In this document: one piece after another, positions 1-6,269 of the stretch
Layout: each line of letters begins with the position of its first letter
Position numbering within the stretch: the first letter of the stretch is position 1
From: JBFGWM01 sp041588495
GTDB lineage: Bacteria; Pseudomonadota; Gammaproteobacteria; Pseudomonadales; JBFGWM01
Reading direction: 5' to 3'
Length of the DNA: 11,419 bases
Assembly: GCA_041588495.1 (NCBI GenBank)
Contig: JBFGWM010000072.1
Span: 1 to 11,419 of the forward strand
Notes under the pieces: generated by a model
The model's database searches: none
The model's input: the letters and a program-made list of their open reading frames with translations, nothing else
Told to the model about the DNA's origin: nothing
Program-made: the position numbers and the translations under genes

Positions 1-581
1 ACCGCCCGCTGCGCGGGGAGATCCGTTACTTCGACCCGGCCGGTCGCGAGATCGGTTACAAGTGGCTCGATTACGCGCCCGGTGCGACGGCACCGGATTT
101 CCGCCTCGACGACCGCCGTGCGGGGTACGTGGAGGGCGCGCGCCGGGTCGCCGACGGCAGCGAGTTGTTCCGCAGCGCGGACGCGGCCGGCGAACTGCGC
201 AGGAAAGTCCTCGAGGTTCCCGCCACGCCGGTGCTTGATTCGGGGTTTGACGAGTTCGTGCGGCAGAACCTGGCGCGGATCCGCGCCGGCGAGACGGTGC
301 GCCTGACCTTCGTCGTCGCCGGTCGCCTGGACAGCTTCCGGTTCCGCGCCCGGGCGGTCGGCGAGGAGTCCTGGCAGGGACGTCCCGCGGTGCGCATTCT
401 CGTCGAGCACGATTCGTTCTTCGTCCGCATGCTCATCGATCCCATCACCCTGTGGTACGACGCATCGAATGGTCGCCTGCTGGAGTATCGCGGAATCTCC
501 AACGTGAGTTCCGCGGACGGCTCGAATTACGATGCGCGCATCGTGTACTCGACGGAAGTCCGGGTGACCGGAGTCCGCTGA
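1..581 (+). CDS. Uncharacterised protein, C-terminal part (5' end outside window)
   Basis: The reading frame is open from the left edge (first full codon at base 3) to the TGA at 579-581, so about 192 C-terminal residues are visible and the true start lies upstream. A GTG at 129 could be mistaken for a start, but the protein-like sequence continues before it. No catalytic motif, membrane segment or repeat is visible. The C-terminal half alternates hydrophobic and polar residues and looks beta-rich. It includes LIDPITLWYD followed by GRLLEYRGISNV, which reads like a conserved core rather than random sequence. I cannot assign a named family; it resembles hypothetical proteins found in gammaproteobacteria. 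The next gene starts 9 bp downstream on the same strand, so the two are probably cotranscribed. Confidence 0.75.
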   Translation, partial: RPLRGEIRYFDPAGREIGYKWLDYAPGATAPDFRLDDRRAGYVEGARRVADGSELFRSADAAGELRRKVLEVPATPVLDSGFDEFVRQNLARIRAGETVRLTFVVAGRLDSFRFRARAVGEESWQGRPAVRILVEHDSFFVRMLIDPITLWYDASNGRLLEYRGISNVSSADGSNYDARIVYSTEVRVTGVR

Positions 582-590
582 GCTGAGCCC

Positions 591-1157
591 ATGGCGCCAC
601 GCAAGCCGGTCGTGTATGCGTTCCTGTTGATCCTGATCGCGGTGGCGGCCATCGTGGCCGCTGTATGGGCGGTTTACGGACGCGACCTGCGCTGGGCCGC
701 GCTCGAGTATTTCAGCACCAATACGCCGCAGAAACGCTGCTTCCAGTCGGGCTACCTGGTGGATTTCGAGGAAGGGCTGGGTGACTGCCTGGTGTCGGCA
801 CGGGCGGGCAACATCAACAGCCAGTACCACCTGGCCGAACTTTACTACCTCGGTCAGGGCGTGCAGCGCGATTACCATCGCGCCTTCGACTGGTACATGC
901 GCGCGGCGATGCAGGGACACACCGAAGCGCAGCACAACGTCGCTCACATGTACCACCAGGGTGAGGGCGTCTACCGCGACCCGGTGCGCGCCCTGGCATG
1001 GTACGAAATCTTTGCGTTTTTCCACGACGGCGGCGCCGGCTACTACCCGGCACGCGAGGACTTGCGCCTCACCCTTTCCGCTGGGCAGGTTGCCGAGGCC
1101 GAGGCCATTTTCCGGGAGATCAGCGCGCGAATCCGCGCACGGACCGGCTGGGACTGA
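591..1157 (+). CDS. Membrane-anchored Sel1-repeat protein
   Basis: This 188-residue protein has one N-terminal hydrophobic segment (about residues 7-29) after a basic MAPRK start, so it is probably anchored in the inner membrane with the rest in the periplasm. Residues 77-111 and 112-145 are two Sel1-like (TPR-related) repeats. They show the usual pattern: SQYHLAELYYLGQGV, then DYHRAFDWYMRAAMQGH, then EAQHNVAHMYHQGEGV and RALAWYEIF. Sel1 repeats are protein-protein interaction scaffolds, and no enzymatic domain is present. Two cysteines (C50, C66) flank the stretch before the first repeat. The ATG at 591 lies 9 bp after the preceding stop with no strong Shine-Dalgarno sequence, so translational coupling is likely. 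The binding partner is unknown. Confidence 0.88.
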   Translation: MAPRKPVVYAFLLILIAVAAIVAAVWAVYGRDLRWAALEYFSTNTPQKRCFQSGYLVDFEEGLGDCLVSARAGNINSQYHLAELYYLGQGVQRDYHRAFDWYMRAAMQGHTEAQHNVAHMYHQGEGVYRDPVRALAWYEIFAFFHDGGAGYYPAREDLRLTLSAGQVAEAEAIFREISARIRARTGWD

Positions 1158-1167
1158 GCCGCGGGAT

Positions 1168-1668
1168 TCAGTCGGGCAACAGTTCCGCGGGCAGTGTCGC
1201 GCTGACCACCGCCTCGATATCGGCGGGTTCGAAGCCGCGCAGCGTCAGGAACCGGTGCGGGTCGTGGGGCGGCCGCGGACGGCCGCGACGCGGGTTCAGG
1301 TAGCTGTGATCGAGCAGTTCCGCCGCGTAACGCCGCCATTCCGCGCTGGGGATTTCCGCGAGGCAGGCCTCGATGGTCGCGTCATCAACGCCGCGCGCGC
1401 GTAATTCCATGCGGATTCTGGCGGGTCCCCGGTGTCGCGCCGAGCGTTTGCGCACGTGGCGTCGCGCCAGTCGCCGGTCATCCAGCAGGCGGTCGGCGTC
1501 GAGCCGGTCGAGTATCCGTTGCACGCAATCGGCAGACGCGGAGTCGCGGGCGAGTGCCGCGCGGATTTCGAAGCGGGTGAAATCGGCTTCCGCAAGCCAG
1601 CCCAGTGCCTGGCGGTACAGCCGGTCTTCCGCGTCGGTCGCGGGCCGGCCACGCTGTGGACTGCTCAT
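1168..1668 (-). CDS. recX: RecX family regulatory protein
   Basis: RecX binds the RecA filament and limits recombinase and coprotease activity in the cytoplasm. The 166-residue product has the family's three-helix repeat layout. An N-terminal repeat (ALGWLAEADFTRFEIRAAL) is followed by the signature LDRLDADRLLDDRRLARRHV, then by RGPARIRMELRARGVDD. It ends with a C-terminal repeat (PHRFLTLRGFEPADIEAVV). The frame stays open upstream to an ATG at 1728, which would overlap the oxygenase gene by 35 bp. I prefer the ATG at 1668, because GGAG lies 11 bases before it, the protein then begins near the conserved domain, and the length fits the family. It follows the oxygenase gene by 25 bp. No recA is visible, whereas recX often lies directly after recA. 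It is convergent with the Sel1 gene, with a gap of only 10 bp. Confidence 0.88.
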   Translation of the reverse strand: MSSPQRGRPATDAEDRLYRQALGWLAEADFTRFEIRAALARDSASADCVQRILDRLDADRLLDDRRLARRHVRKRSARHRGPARIRMELRARGVDDATIEACLAEIPSAEWRRYAAELLDHSYLNPRRGRPRPPHDPHRFLTLRGFEPADIEAVVSATLPAELLPD

Positions 1669-1693
1669 GTCGCCGGGTTCTCCGGCCCCGTTT

Positions 1694-2596
1694 TCAATCG
1701 GATTCCTCCCGGGGGACGCCCGCATCAACGGTAGTTTCCGCGTCCAGCAGGCGCTTCGGGTGCATACCGTTCACCATGCCGACGAACGGCGGATGGATAC
1801 TGTATCCCAGCATGCGCAGCATGTCCTCGCTGCGCTCGTGCAGGGCGGCACGTGGCGTGGACAGGAACAGGTTTTCCTGGGTGCGCAGCCATGGTTCGCA
1901 GTACTGGGCGCTGGCCCCGAGACGTCCCTGCCCGGAGCGGTTGGCGCCACCGCCGTGCCACAGGGTGCCGAGGAAGAGGATCACGCTGCCGGCGGGCATG
2001 ACCGCAGGGACCGCCCGGTCGTCGGCGCCTGGCTGACGGTCGTCCCAGAGATGGCTGCGCGGATAGACGAGGGTCGCGCCGTTCTCCGCGGTGAAGTCGT
2101 CGAGGGCCCAGATGGTGGCCACGCTCAGCGGCGGACGCGGCCGTCGCAGCGGGTAGAACGCGTCGTCGAAGTGGGGTGGCTGCGGGGTTTCGCCCGGCAG
2201 GATGTGGATGCCCTGGAACTGTGACAGCAGGTAGTTGGGCATCAGCAGGTGGTCGAGCAGGGCCAGGACCCGCGGGTGCTCGATGAGCGGGTCGCAGTCG
2301 CGTGTGCGGGCGACCACCGAGTAGAGTCGCTGGGTGTTTTCACCCTCGAAGTTGTTGCGGCCACGGGGGGCGTCGAGCATTCCGCGCAGGGCAGAGTTCG
2401 CGCGCTCCAGTTGTCCGCCGGTCAGCAGGTTGTCGATGACCAGGTAGCCATCCTGCCGCAACCGGTCGAGGTCGGCGGCAGTCGTGGGATCGGTCGGTGT
2501 CTTCCCGGGCGCCCGCGCGGTGGAGTGGTAGGTGCCCGCAAGGTCGGCACCGAGGTCCTCCAGGCCCCGCACCCGGCGCCCGGCGCGACGCGGCAC
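1694..2596 (-). CDS. Phytanoyl-CoA dioxygenase (PhyH) family Fe(II)/2-oxoglutarate oxygenase
   Basis: This is a 300-residue cytoplasmic enzyme of the PhyH family. These enzymes hydroxylate small or lipid-like substrates using Fe(II), O2 and 2-oxoglutarate. The jelly-roll metal triad is visible: H142 and D144 in PPHFDDAF, and H214 in TLWHGGGAN. R225, 11 residues after H214, is well placed to bind the 2-oxoglutarate carboxylate, matching the spacing in human PhyH. LDRLRQDGYLVIDNLLT (residues 43-59) is the typical family start. The first 35 residues are Arg/Gly-rich and poorly conserved in appearance. The start is a GTG at 2596. GAGG, overlapping the stop codon of the yceI-like gene, lies 8 bases upstream, so the two are translationally linked. 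The substrate cannot be read from the sequence, and many PhyH-family enzymes do not act on phytanoyl-CoA. Confidence 0.88.
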   Translation of the reverse strand: MPRRAGRRVRGLEDLGADLAGTYHSTARAPGKTPTDPTTAADLDRLRQDGYLVIDNLLTGGQLERANSALRGMLDAPRGRNNFEGENTQRLYSVVARTRDCDPLIEHPRVLALLDHLLMPNYLLSQFQGIHILPGETPQPPHFDDAFYPLRRPRPPLSVATIWALDDFTAENGATLVYPRSHLWDDRQPGADDRAVPAVMPAGSVILFLGTLWHGGGANRSGQGRLGASAQYCEPWLRTQENLFLSTPRAALHERSEDMLRMLGYSIHPPFVGMVNGMHPKRLLDAETTVDAGVPREESD

Positions 2597-2606
2597 GGTG
2601 CTCGCC

Positions 2607-3176
2607 TCAGTCGCGCGCGAAGGTCAGCAGGAAGGTTACCGGCACTGACTGGCTGATGCTCGGCAGGCCCGCAAGTTCGCGCAGTTTCTCGACCCCGGAA
2701 GCCAGTTGGAACTGGCTGGCGTTGACGATCGCCGGCTTGCGGCTGGCGACCAGCATGCGATTGTCGGCCAGCCGCGATACCACCAGTTCCATGGGGATGT
2801 TCTGGGTCTGACCGTTGAGGGACACGGTGAGCACCGCGCGGGTGTCCATCTGCTCGCCGGGCTTCAGCTTCTCGTAACCGGTGACGTCCACCGGCGTGGT
2901 GACCTCGGCGGTGGGAAACAAATCAGTGCGGAACAGAAACTCGCGCATGCGCTCGTTGCGGATGTCGATGGCCGTATCCACGCTGACCAGCGCGATGGTC
3001 ACATGCGCGATCCCCTCGCGGACCTTGCCGCTGAGTTCGCGAAAATAATGCGCCTCGGCGAAATTGCCGGCCTTGGTGGTCACGAAGTTGACCCGTGACT
3101 GGTCGTTGACCAGGGTCCAGTCGGCGTGCGCCAGGCTGCCGGCCAGCAGGGCGATAATGGCGATAATCCGAATCAT
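2607..3176 (-). CDS. YceI family periplasmic protein
   Basis: YceI proteins are secreted lipocalin-like beta-barrels, and structurally studied members bind a polyisoprenoid chain in the barrel. The 189-residue product has a Sec signal peptide of hydrophobic Ile/Ala/Leu ending SLAHA, with cleavage predicted before DW (residue 19). Family features follow: DWTLVNDQSRVNFVTTKAG near the mature start, FRELSGKV, then VSVDTAIDIRNERMREFLF and FPTAEVTT. The last two are the conserved YceI region around the 'D-x-R-(N/D)-x-x-M' helix. The size is normal for the family. The ATG at 3176 is preceded by GGAG about 8 bases upstream. It lies 123 bp downstream of the antitoxin-like gene, and that gap holds several hairpins. 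Its stop codon is embedded in the ribosome binding site of the PhyH-like gene, so both are probably made together. The ligand is unknown but likely hydrophobic. Confidence 0.9.
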   Translation of the reverse strand: MIRIIAIIALLAGSLAHADWTLVNDQSRVNFVTTKAGNFAEAHYFRELSGKVREGIAHVTIALVSVDTAIDIRNERMREFLFRTDLFPTAEVTTPVDVTGYEKLKPGEQMDTRAVLTVSLNGQTQNIPMELVVSRLADNRMLVASRKPAIVNASQFQLASGVEKLRELAGLPSISQSVPVTFLLTFARD

Positions 3177-3208
3177 GTCAGCAACTCCATGGGTATGGGT
3201 ATGGTCGG

Positions 3209-3227
3209 GACCGGTCCGCTCCCGGTC
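3209..3227. promoter_or_regulatory. Inverted repeat upstream of the yceI-like gene
   Basis: GACCGG (3209-3214) and CCGGTC (3222-3227) form a perfect 6-bp stem around a 7-nt loop. The first arm is also part of a 10-bp palindrome, GGACCGGTCC (3208-3217). A second small dyad, GCACC-gat-GGTGC, abuts it at 3228-3240. No T run follows on either strand, so this is more likely an operator or a leader structure than a terminator. Confidence 0.3.
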
Positions 3228-3278
3228 GCACCGATGGTGCCAGAGCGGAAATCCGGAAGCAAAGCAAAGCGGGGATGC

Positions 3279-3294
3279 GCCCGGACAGCCGGGC
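3279..3294 (-). terminator. Weak terminator-like hairpin after the antitoxin-like gene
   Basis: Five bases after the antitoxin-like stop codon, GCCCGG and CCGGGC form a perfect 6-bp stem with a 4-nt loop. On the minus strand it is followed by a broken T-rich stretch (CTTTGCTTTGCTT) rather than a clean U tract. It may cause partial termination between the permease/antitoxin-like pair and the yceI-like gene. Confidence 0.3.
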
Positions 3295-3299
3295 CGGAC

Positions 3300-3593
3300 T
3301 CATTCCGTCGTCGGTTTGATGGTGATCTTCAATCCGAGTCCCTGCAGCACCGGCACCAGGTCCGCCAGGGCCAGGATCGGCTCTCCGGACAGCAGGCGGT
3401 CACGGGTCTCGTCGTCCACCTCGGCACGGTTCAGCACCGCGCGCAGACCGCCATGGGCCTCGATGGTGTTGCGCAGGGCAAAGGCGAAAGCGGGGACCTC
3501 GCGGTTGTCCAGGGTCTCCGTCAGGTATTCTGCGGCGGTGTCGATTTCGTTCAGGAAGTCCAGAATCCCGGTTCCCGGGGCGCGGGTCACCAT
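3300..3593 (-). CDS. HigA/HI1420-type addiction-module antidote-like HTH protein, without adjacent toxin
   Basis: This 97-residue cytoplasmic protein has the layout of the 'putative addiction module antidote' family (HI1420 type). An N-terminal helix contains AAEYLTETLDN (20-30), and ALRNTIEAHGGLRAVL (39-54) corresponds to the family's A-L-x-D-I-A-x-A-x-G-x-x-x-L segment. An HTH region spans roughly 50-75. The typical ending DLVPVLQGLGLKITI (78-92) matches the usual K-V-L-x-A-L-G-L-x-L. The recognition-helix region reads VDDETRDRLLSG instead of the usual S-R-E-S-L-Y-x-A-L-S, so DNA contacts may be altered. In this family the RelE/HigB-like toxin gene normally lies just upstream, but here the upstream neighbour is the RND permease, 36 bp away. 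AAGGTGA before the ATG at 3593 is a good ribosome binding site. It may be an orphan antitoxin recruited as a local regulator. The family call is moderate and comes from pattern matching. Confidence 0.62.
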   Translation of the reverse strand: MVTRAPGTGILDFLNEIDTAAEYLTETLDNREVPAFAFALRNTIEAHGGLRAVLNRAEVDDETRDRLLSGEPILALADLVPVLQGLGLKITIKPTTE

Positions 3594-3629
3594 GTGTACT
3601 CACCTTGTGTCAGCGGGTTACGCCCTTGA

Positions 3630-6017
3630 TCAGTCGATTGCTGCGCGGTTGCCGCGCAGTTCCTCGCGGCCCTCCTTCATCAGGTAACGGGCCAGGGCGG
3701 GCAGTACTAGGATACTGCCAAACATGTTCGCGGTGAACATGAACACCAGCAGCAGGCCCATGTCGACCTGGAATTGCAGGCCGGACATCAGCCAGGTGCT
3801 GACGCTGCCACCGAGGGCGATGCCGGTGAAGATCACCGCCTTGCCGGTCTTGTGCAGGGTGCGCTGGAAGGCCAGTTGCAGGGACAGCCCGCGCTTCACC
3901 CCTTCCTCGAGGGTGCTGTAGATGTAGATGCCGTAATCGACGCCGATGCCCACCGCAAGGGCGACCACGGGCAGGGTGGCGACCTTCAGGCCGATATCCA
4001 GCACCGCCATCAGTCCGTAGGCCATGACTGAGACCAGGGACAGGGGCAGCACCACGCAGAGAATCCCCGACATGTTGCGGAACGAGAGCCACAGGAACAC
4101 CACCAGCACCACGTACACCCAGCCGACCACGGGCAGTTCCTCTTCCTCGATCACCTCGTTGGTGGCGGCCATGACGCCCACGTTCCCGGAAGCCAGGGCG
4201 AAGTTGACCCGTCCACCGGAATGCTCGCGGTTGAATTCCTTGACCGCGTCGACCACCTTGCTGATCGTCGCGGCCTTGTGGTCCTCGGTGAACAGCAGCA
4301 GGGCCAGGGCACTGCAGTCGTCGTTCAGCAGGCCGCTGGAGGTCGGTACCATCGAGGTGATCTGGGCCAGGGCGTAGCGGTTGCGCGGCACCACCTCGGC
4401 ATCCAGGCGGCCCTCGTTGAGCCCGCCGTGGACCTTCGTGGCAATGGTCAGCAGCGACATCGTGGACTGCACGCCCCCGGTGTTCTCCATGTGCCACAGG
4501 AAGCGGTCGACCTCCTCCATGATCGGGTAGCGGATGCAGGCATCCTTCTCGGTCTCCGCGATCACCGTCATCACGTCGACGCCGATATTGAAGTTGCGCA
4601 CGATGGCGCGCGCGTCCTTGTTATAACGGGAATCCGGGCGCAGTTCCGGCACGCCTTCCTGGGCATCGCCGATCTGCAGGTCCGGGTATTTCCACAGGGC
4701 GGCGGCGAGCAGGCCCAGGCACACCGCGAAGATCCAGTGGGCCACCTTGGGCTGGGTCACCTTGGACAGGGTCTGCCAGCAGCGGGCGCCCACGTGTTCG
4801 CGGCGGATCTGCTTCTGGCGGAAACTGCCCATGTCGTTGATGCGCACGTAGGTCAGCCAGATCGGCATCAGCATCTTGTTGGTGATGATGATGGCGGCAA
4901 CGCCGAATGCCGCGTTGATCGACATCTCGCGGATGATGTCGATGTTGATGAGGTAGATCGTCGCGAAGCCGGCGACGTCGGTGATCAGCGCCACGGTGCC
5001 GGGGATCGCCAGGCGGCGGAACGTGAGCAGGGAAGCGTCGTAGCTGCTCTTGCCGGCGTCCACCTCGGCCACCCAGGCATTGACGTACTGCACCCCGTGA
5101 CTGACGCTCACCGACAGCACCAGGAACGGCACCAGGATGGCGAACGGGTCGAGACCGAACCCGGCCACGGTCAGGAGGCCGAATTCCCACACCACGGCCA
5201 CCAGGGAACAGCCCAGCGGCAACAGCGAGAGCTTGAACGAACCGCAGTAGATCCACAGCAGGGTGACGGTGAGCAGCAGTGCAAGCATGAAGAAGCCGAC
5301 CACCTCCAGGGCCGCGTCGGTGATGTCCCCGACGACCTTGGCGAAGCCGATGATGTGCACCTTGACCTTGTCCGTCTCGTAGCGCGCCCGGATGTCCTCG
5401 AGCTGGCGGGCGACCTCGCGGTAGTCGAGTTTCTCCAGGGTCTCCGGGTTGATCTCCAGCAGTTCGGAAACCACCATCGCGCCGCGGTGGTCGTTGGAGA
5501 CCAGGCGTCCCTCGACCTGCGCCTTGCCGACGTTGCGGCGGATTTTTGCCAGCATTTCCGGCGAGGGCTGGTAATCGGGGTCGGGGCGGTAGCCGGCGGG
5601 AATCACCCGGTCACTCTGCAGGCCGCCCTCGATGACCTCCACGTACTGCACGTTGGGGGTGAAGATCGACACCACCCGCGCGCGGTCCACACCGGGCAGG
5701 AAAAAGATCTCGTCGGTGACTTTCTTGAGGGTGTCGAGGAACTCCTTGTTGTAGATGTCGCCATCCTCCTGGATCAGCGCCACCAGCACCCGGTTCGCCC
5801 CGCCGAACTCCTTGTTGTACTTCTGGAAGGTCTGCATGTAGGGGTGGTCGAGGGGGATGGACTTCAGGTAGCCGGCGTCCACGTGGGTCTTCGAGGCCTC
5901 GTAACCGAGCCATACCGTGATCGCGATCAGCACCAGGTGGGTGATGACCCGTTGTCCGAAGATGATGGGCTCGACGACCTTGAGGATGCGATCTGTCCAG
6001 GTCCGGGACTCGGCCAT
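3630..6017 (-). CDS. RND superfamily (MMPL/SSD-type) transporter permease
   Basis: This is a 795-residue inner-membrane permease built from two RND halves. TM1 is at about 23-41, followed by a periplasmic domain at 42-235. TM2-TM6 lie between about 236 and 388, and TM7 at 427-443. A second periplasmic domain spans 444-628, and TM8-TM12 lie between about 629 and 775. The TM4 equivalents differ: SVSVSHGVQYVN (302-313) in the first half and GIGVDYGIYIY (690-700) in the second. D694 is the obvious candidate for proton coupling. The length fits the hydrophobe-exporter-like RND group that co-occurs with YCF48 and DUF1329 proteins, not the roughly 1,040-residue AcrB pumps. No adaptor or TolC-type gene is present. 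The ATG at 6017 has AGGGA upstream. The gene is divergent from the PI-PLC-like gene and probably leads a minus-strand operon. The cargo is unknown; lipids or other hydrophobic compounds are likely. Confidence 0.9.
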   Translation of the reverse strand: MAESRTWTDRILKVVEPIIFGQRVITHLVLIAITVWLGYEASKTHVDAGYLKSIPLDHPYMQTFQKYNKEFGGANRVLVALIQEDGDIYNKEFLDTLKKVTDEIFFLPGVDRARVVSIFTPNVQYVEVIEGGLQSDRVIPAGYRPDPDYQPSPEMLAKIRRNVGKAQVEGRLVSNDHRGAMVVSELLEINPETLEKLDYREVARQLEDIRARYETDKVKVHIIGFAKVVGDITDAALEVVGFFMLALLLTVTLLWIYCGSFKLSLLPLGCSLVAVVWEFGLLTVAGFGLDPFAILVPFLVLSVSVSHGVQYVNAWVAEVDAGKSSYDASLLTFRRLAIPGTVALITDVAGFATIYLINIDIIREMSINAAFGVAAIIITNKMLMPIWLTYVRINDMGSFRQKQIRREHVGARCWQTLSKVTQPKVAHWIFAVCLGLLAAALWKYPDLQIGDAQEGVPELRPDSRYNKDARAIVRNFNIGVDVMTVIAETEKDACIRYPIMEEVDRFLWHMENTGGVQSTMSLLTIATKVHGGLNEGRLDAEVVPRNRYALAQITSMVPTSSGLLNDDCSALALLLFTEDHKAATISKVVDAVKEFNREHSGGRVNFALASGNVGVMAATNEVIEEEELPVVGWVYVVLVVFLWLSFRNMSGILCVVLPLSLVSVMAYGLMAVLDIGLKVATLPVVALAVGIGVDYGIYIYSTLEEGVKRGLSLQLAFQRTLHKTGKAVIFTGIALGGSVSTWLMSGLQFQVDMGLLLVFMFTANMFGSILVLPALARYLMKEGREELRGNRAAID

Positions 6018-6127
6018 TCTGGTTCCCTGTGGTCCGATTAGCGGCGCAGCCCAGGCCGCGGATGAATGTCTCCGACCCCTGAAGTGTAGGACCGCCGGGG
6101 GGTCTTTTCGAGTTATTTGGTTTGCGA

Positions 6128-6156
6128 ATTCTACCTAGAAGCGACCATTGTTTCAG
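6128..6156 (-). promoter_or_regulatory. Candidate sigma70 promoter for the RND permease gene
   Basis: On the minus strand, CTGAAA (6156-6151; 4 of 6 matches to TTGACA) is separated by 17 bp from TAGAAT (6133-6128; 5 of 6 matches to TATAAT). Transcription would begin near 6120, leaving a leader of about 100 nt before the permease ATG. It is the best match in the more AT-rich part of the divergent spacer. No transcript evidence is available. Confidence 0.4.
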
Positions 6157-6177
6157 ATTGTGAGCAGCTGTTTGCGT

Positions 6178-6206
6178 TTGACATGGGCCTGCTGATCGCA
6201 CGAAAT
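6178..6206 (+). promoter_or_regulatory. Possible promoter for the PI-PLC-like gene
   Basis: A perfect TTGACA -35 box (6178-6183) is followed after 17 bp by CGAAAT (6201-6206), which matches only 3 of 6 positions of the -10 consensus. A start near 6213 would give a leader of about 57 nt before the ATG at 6270. The weak -10 suggests an activator requirement or a chance -35 match. Confidence 0.25.
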
Positions 6207-6269
6207 AGGCGTAGACGGGCTGTGATCCGGTGGGGATTGCAGGGTGCGGGTGACCGTGGCGGGCAGGTG

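Larger units (their letters stand above)
6018..6269. promoter_or_regulatory. Divergent intergenic region between RND permease and PI-PLC-like genes
   Basis: This 252-bp stretch is the largest gap in the window and is richer in AT around 6105-6180 than its surroundings. It must carry the 5' signals for both divergent genes. I see one plausible sigma70-like promoter facing the permease (6128-6156) and a perfect TTGACA facing the phospholipase (6178-6183) with a poor -10. A GC-rich hairpin with a short T run lies at 6088-6108 on the + strand, inside the permease leader. The phospholipase reading frame stays open back to an ATG at 6117. That extension is rich in Arg, has no ribosome binding site and would bury the signal peptide, so I treat this part as non-coding. 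Confidence 0.6.

Noticed and set aside
1159..1190. Two CCGCGG palindromes around the convergent Sel1/RecX ends
   Set aside because: They could pair over a 20-base loop, but no T run follows on either strand and such hexamers are common in GC-rich DNA, so a terminator is not supported.
3188..3205. Short tandem repeat of TATGGG upstream of the yceI-like start
   Set aside because: Only about two and a half copies are present; too short to claim a functional repeat.
4221..6041. 606-codon open frame on the + strand opposite the RND permease
   Set aside because: Its composition (His, Asp, Gly, Val, Gln-rich, no domain) is what a GC-rich gene gives when read antisense. The minus-strand frame is an unmistakable permease with 12 membrane segments.
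6088..6108. Hairpin AGGACC/GGTCTT followed by TTTT on the + strand
   Set aside because: It looks like a small terminator, but no + strand gene ends here, the stem has a G-U pair and it is short. It might only block antisense transcription.
6117..6269. N-terminal extension of the PI-PLC-like gene to an upstream ATG
   Set aside because: The extension has no ribosome binding site, is Arg-rich, would bury the signal peptide, and covers the divergent promoter region.
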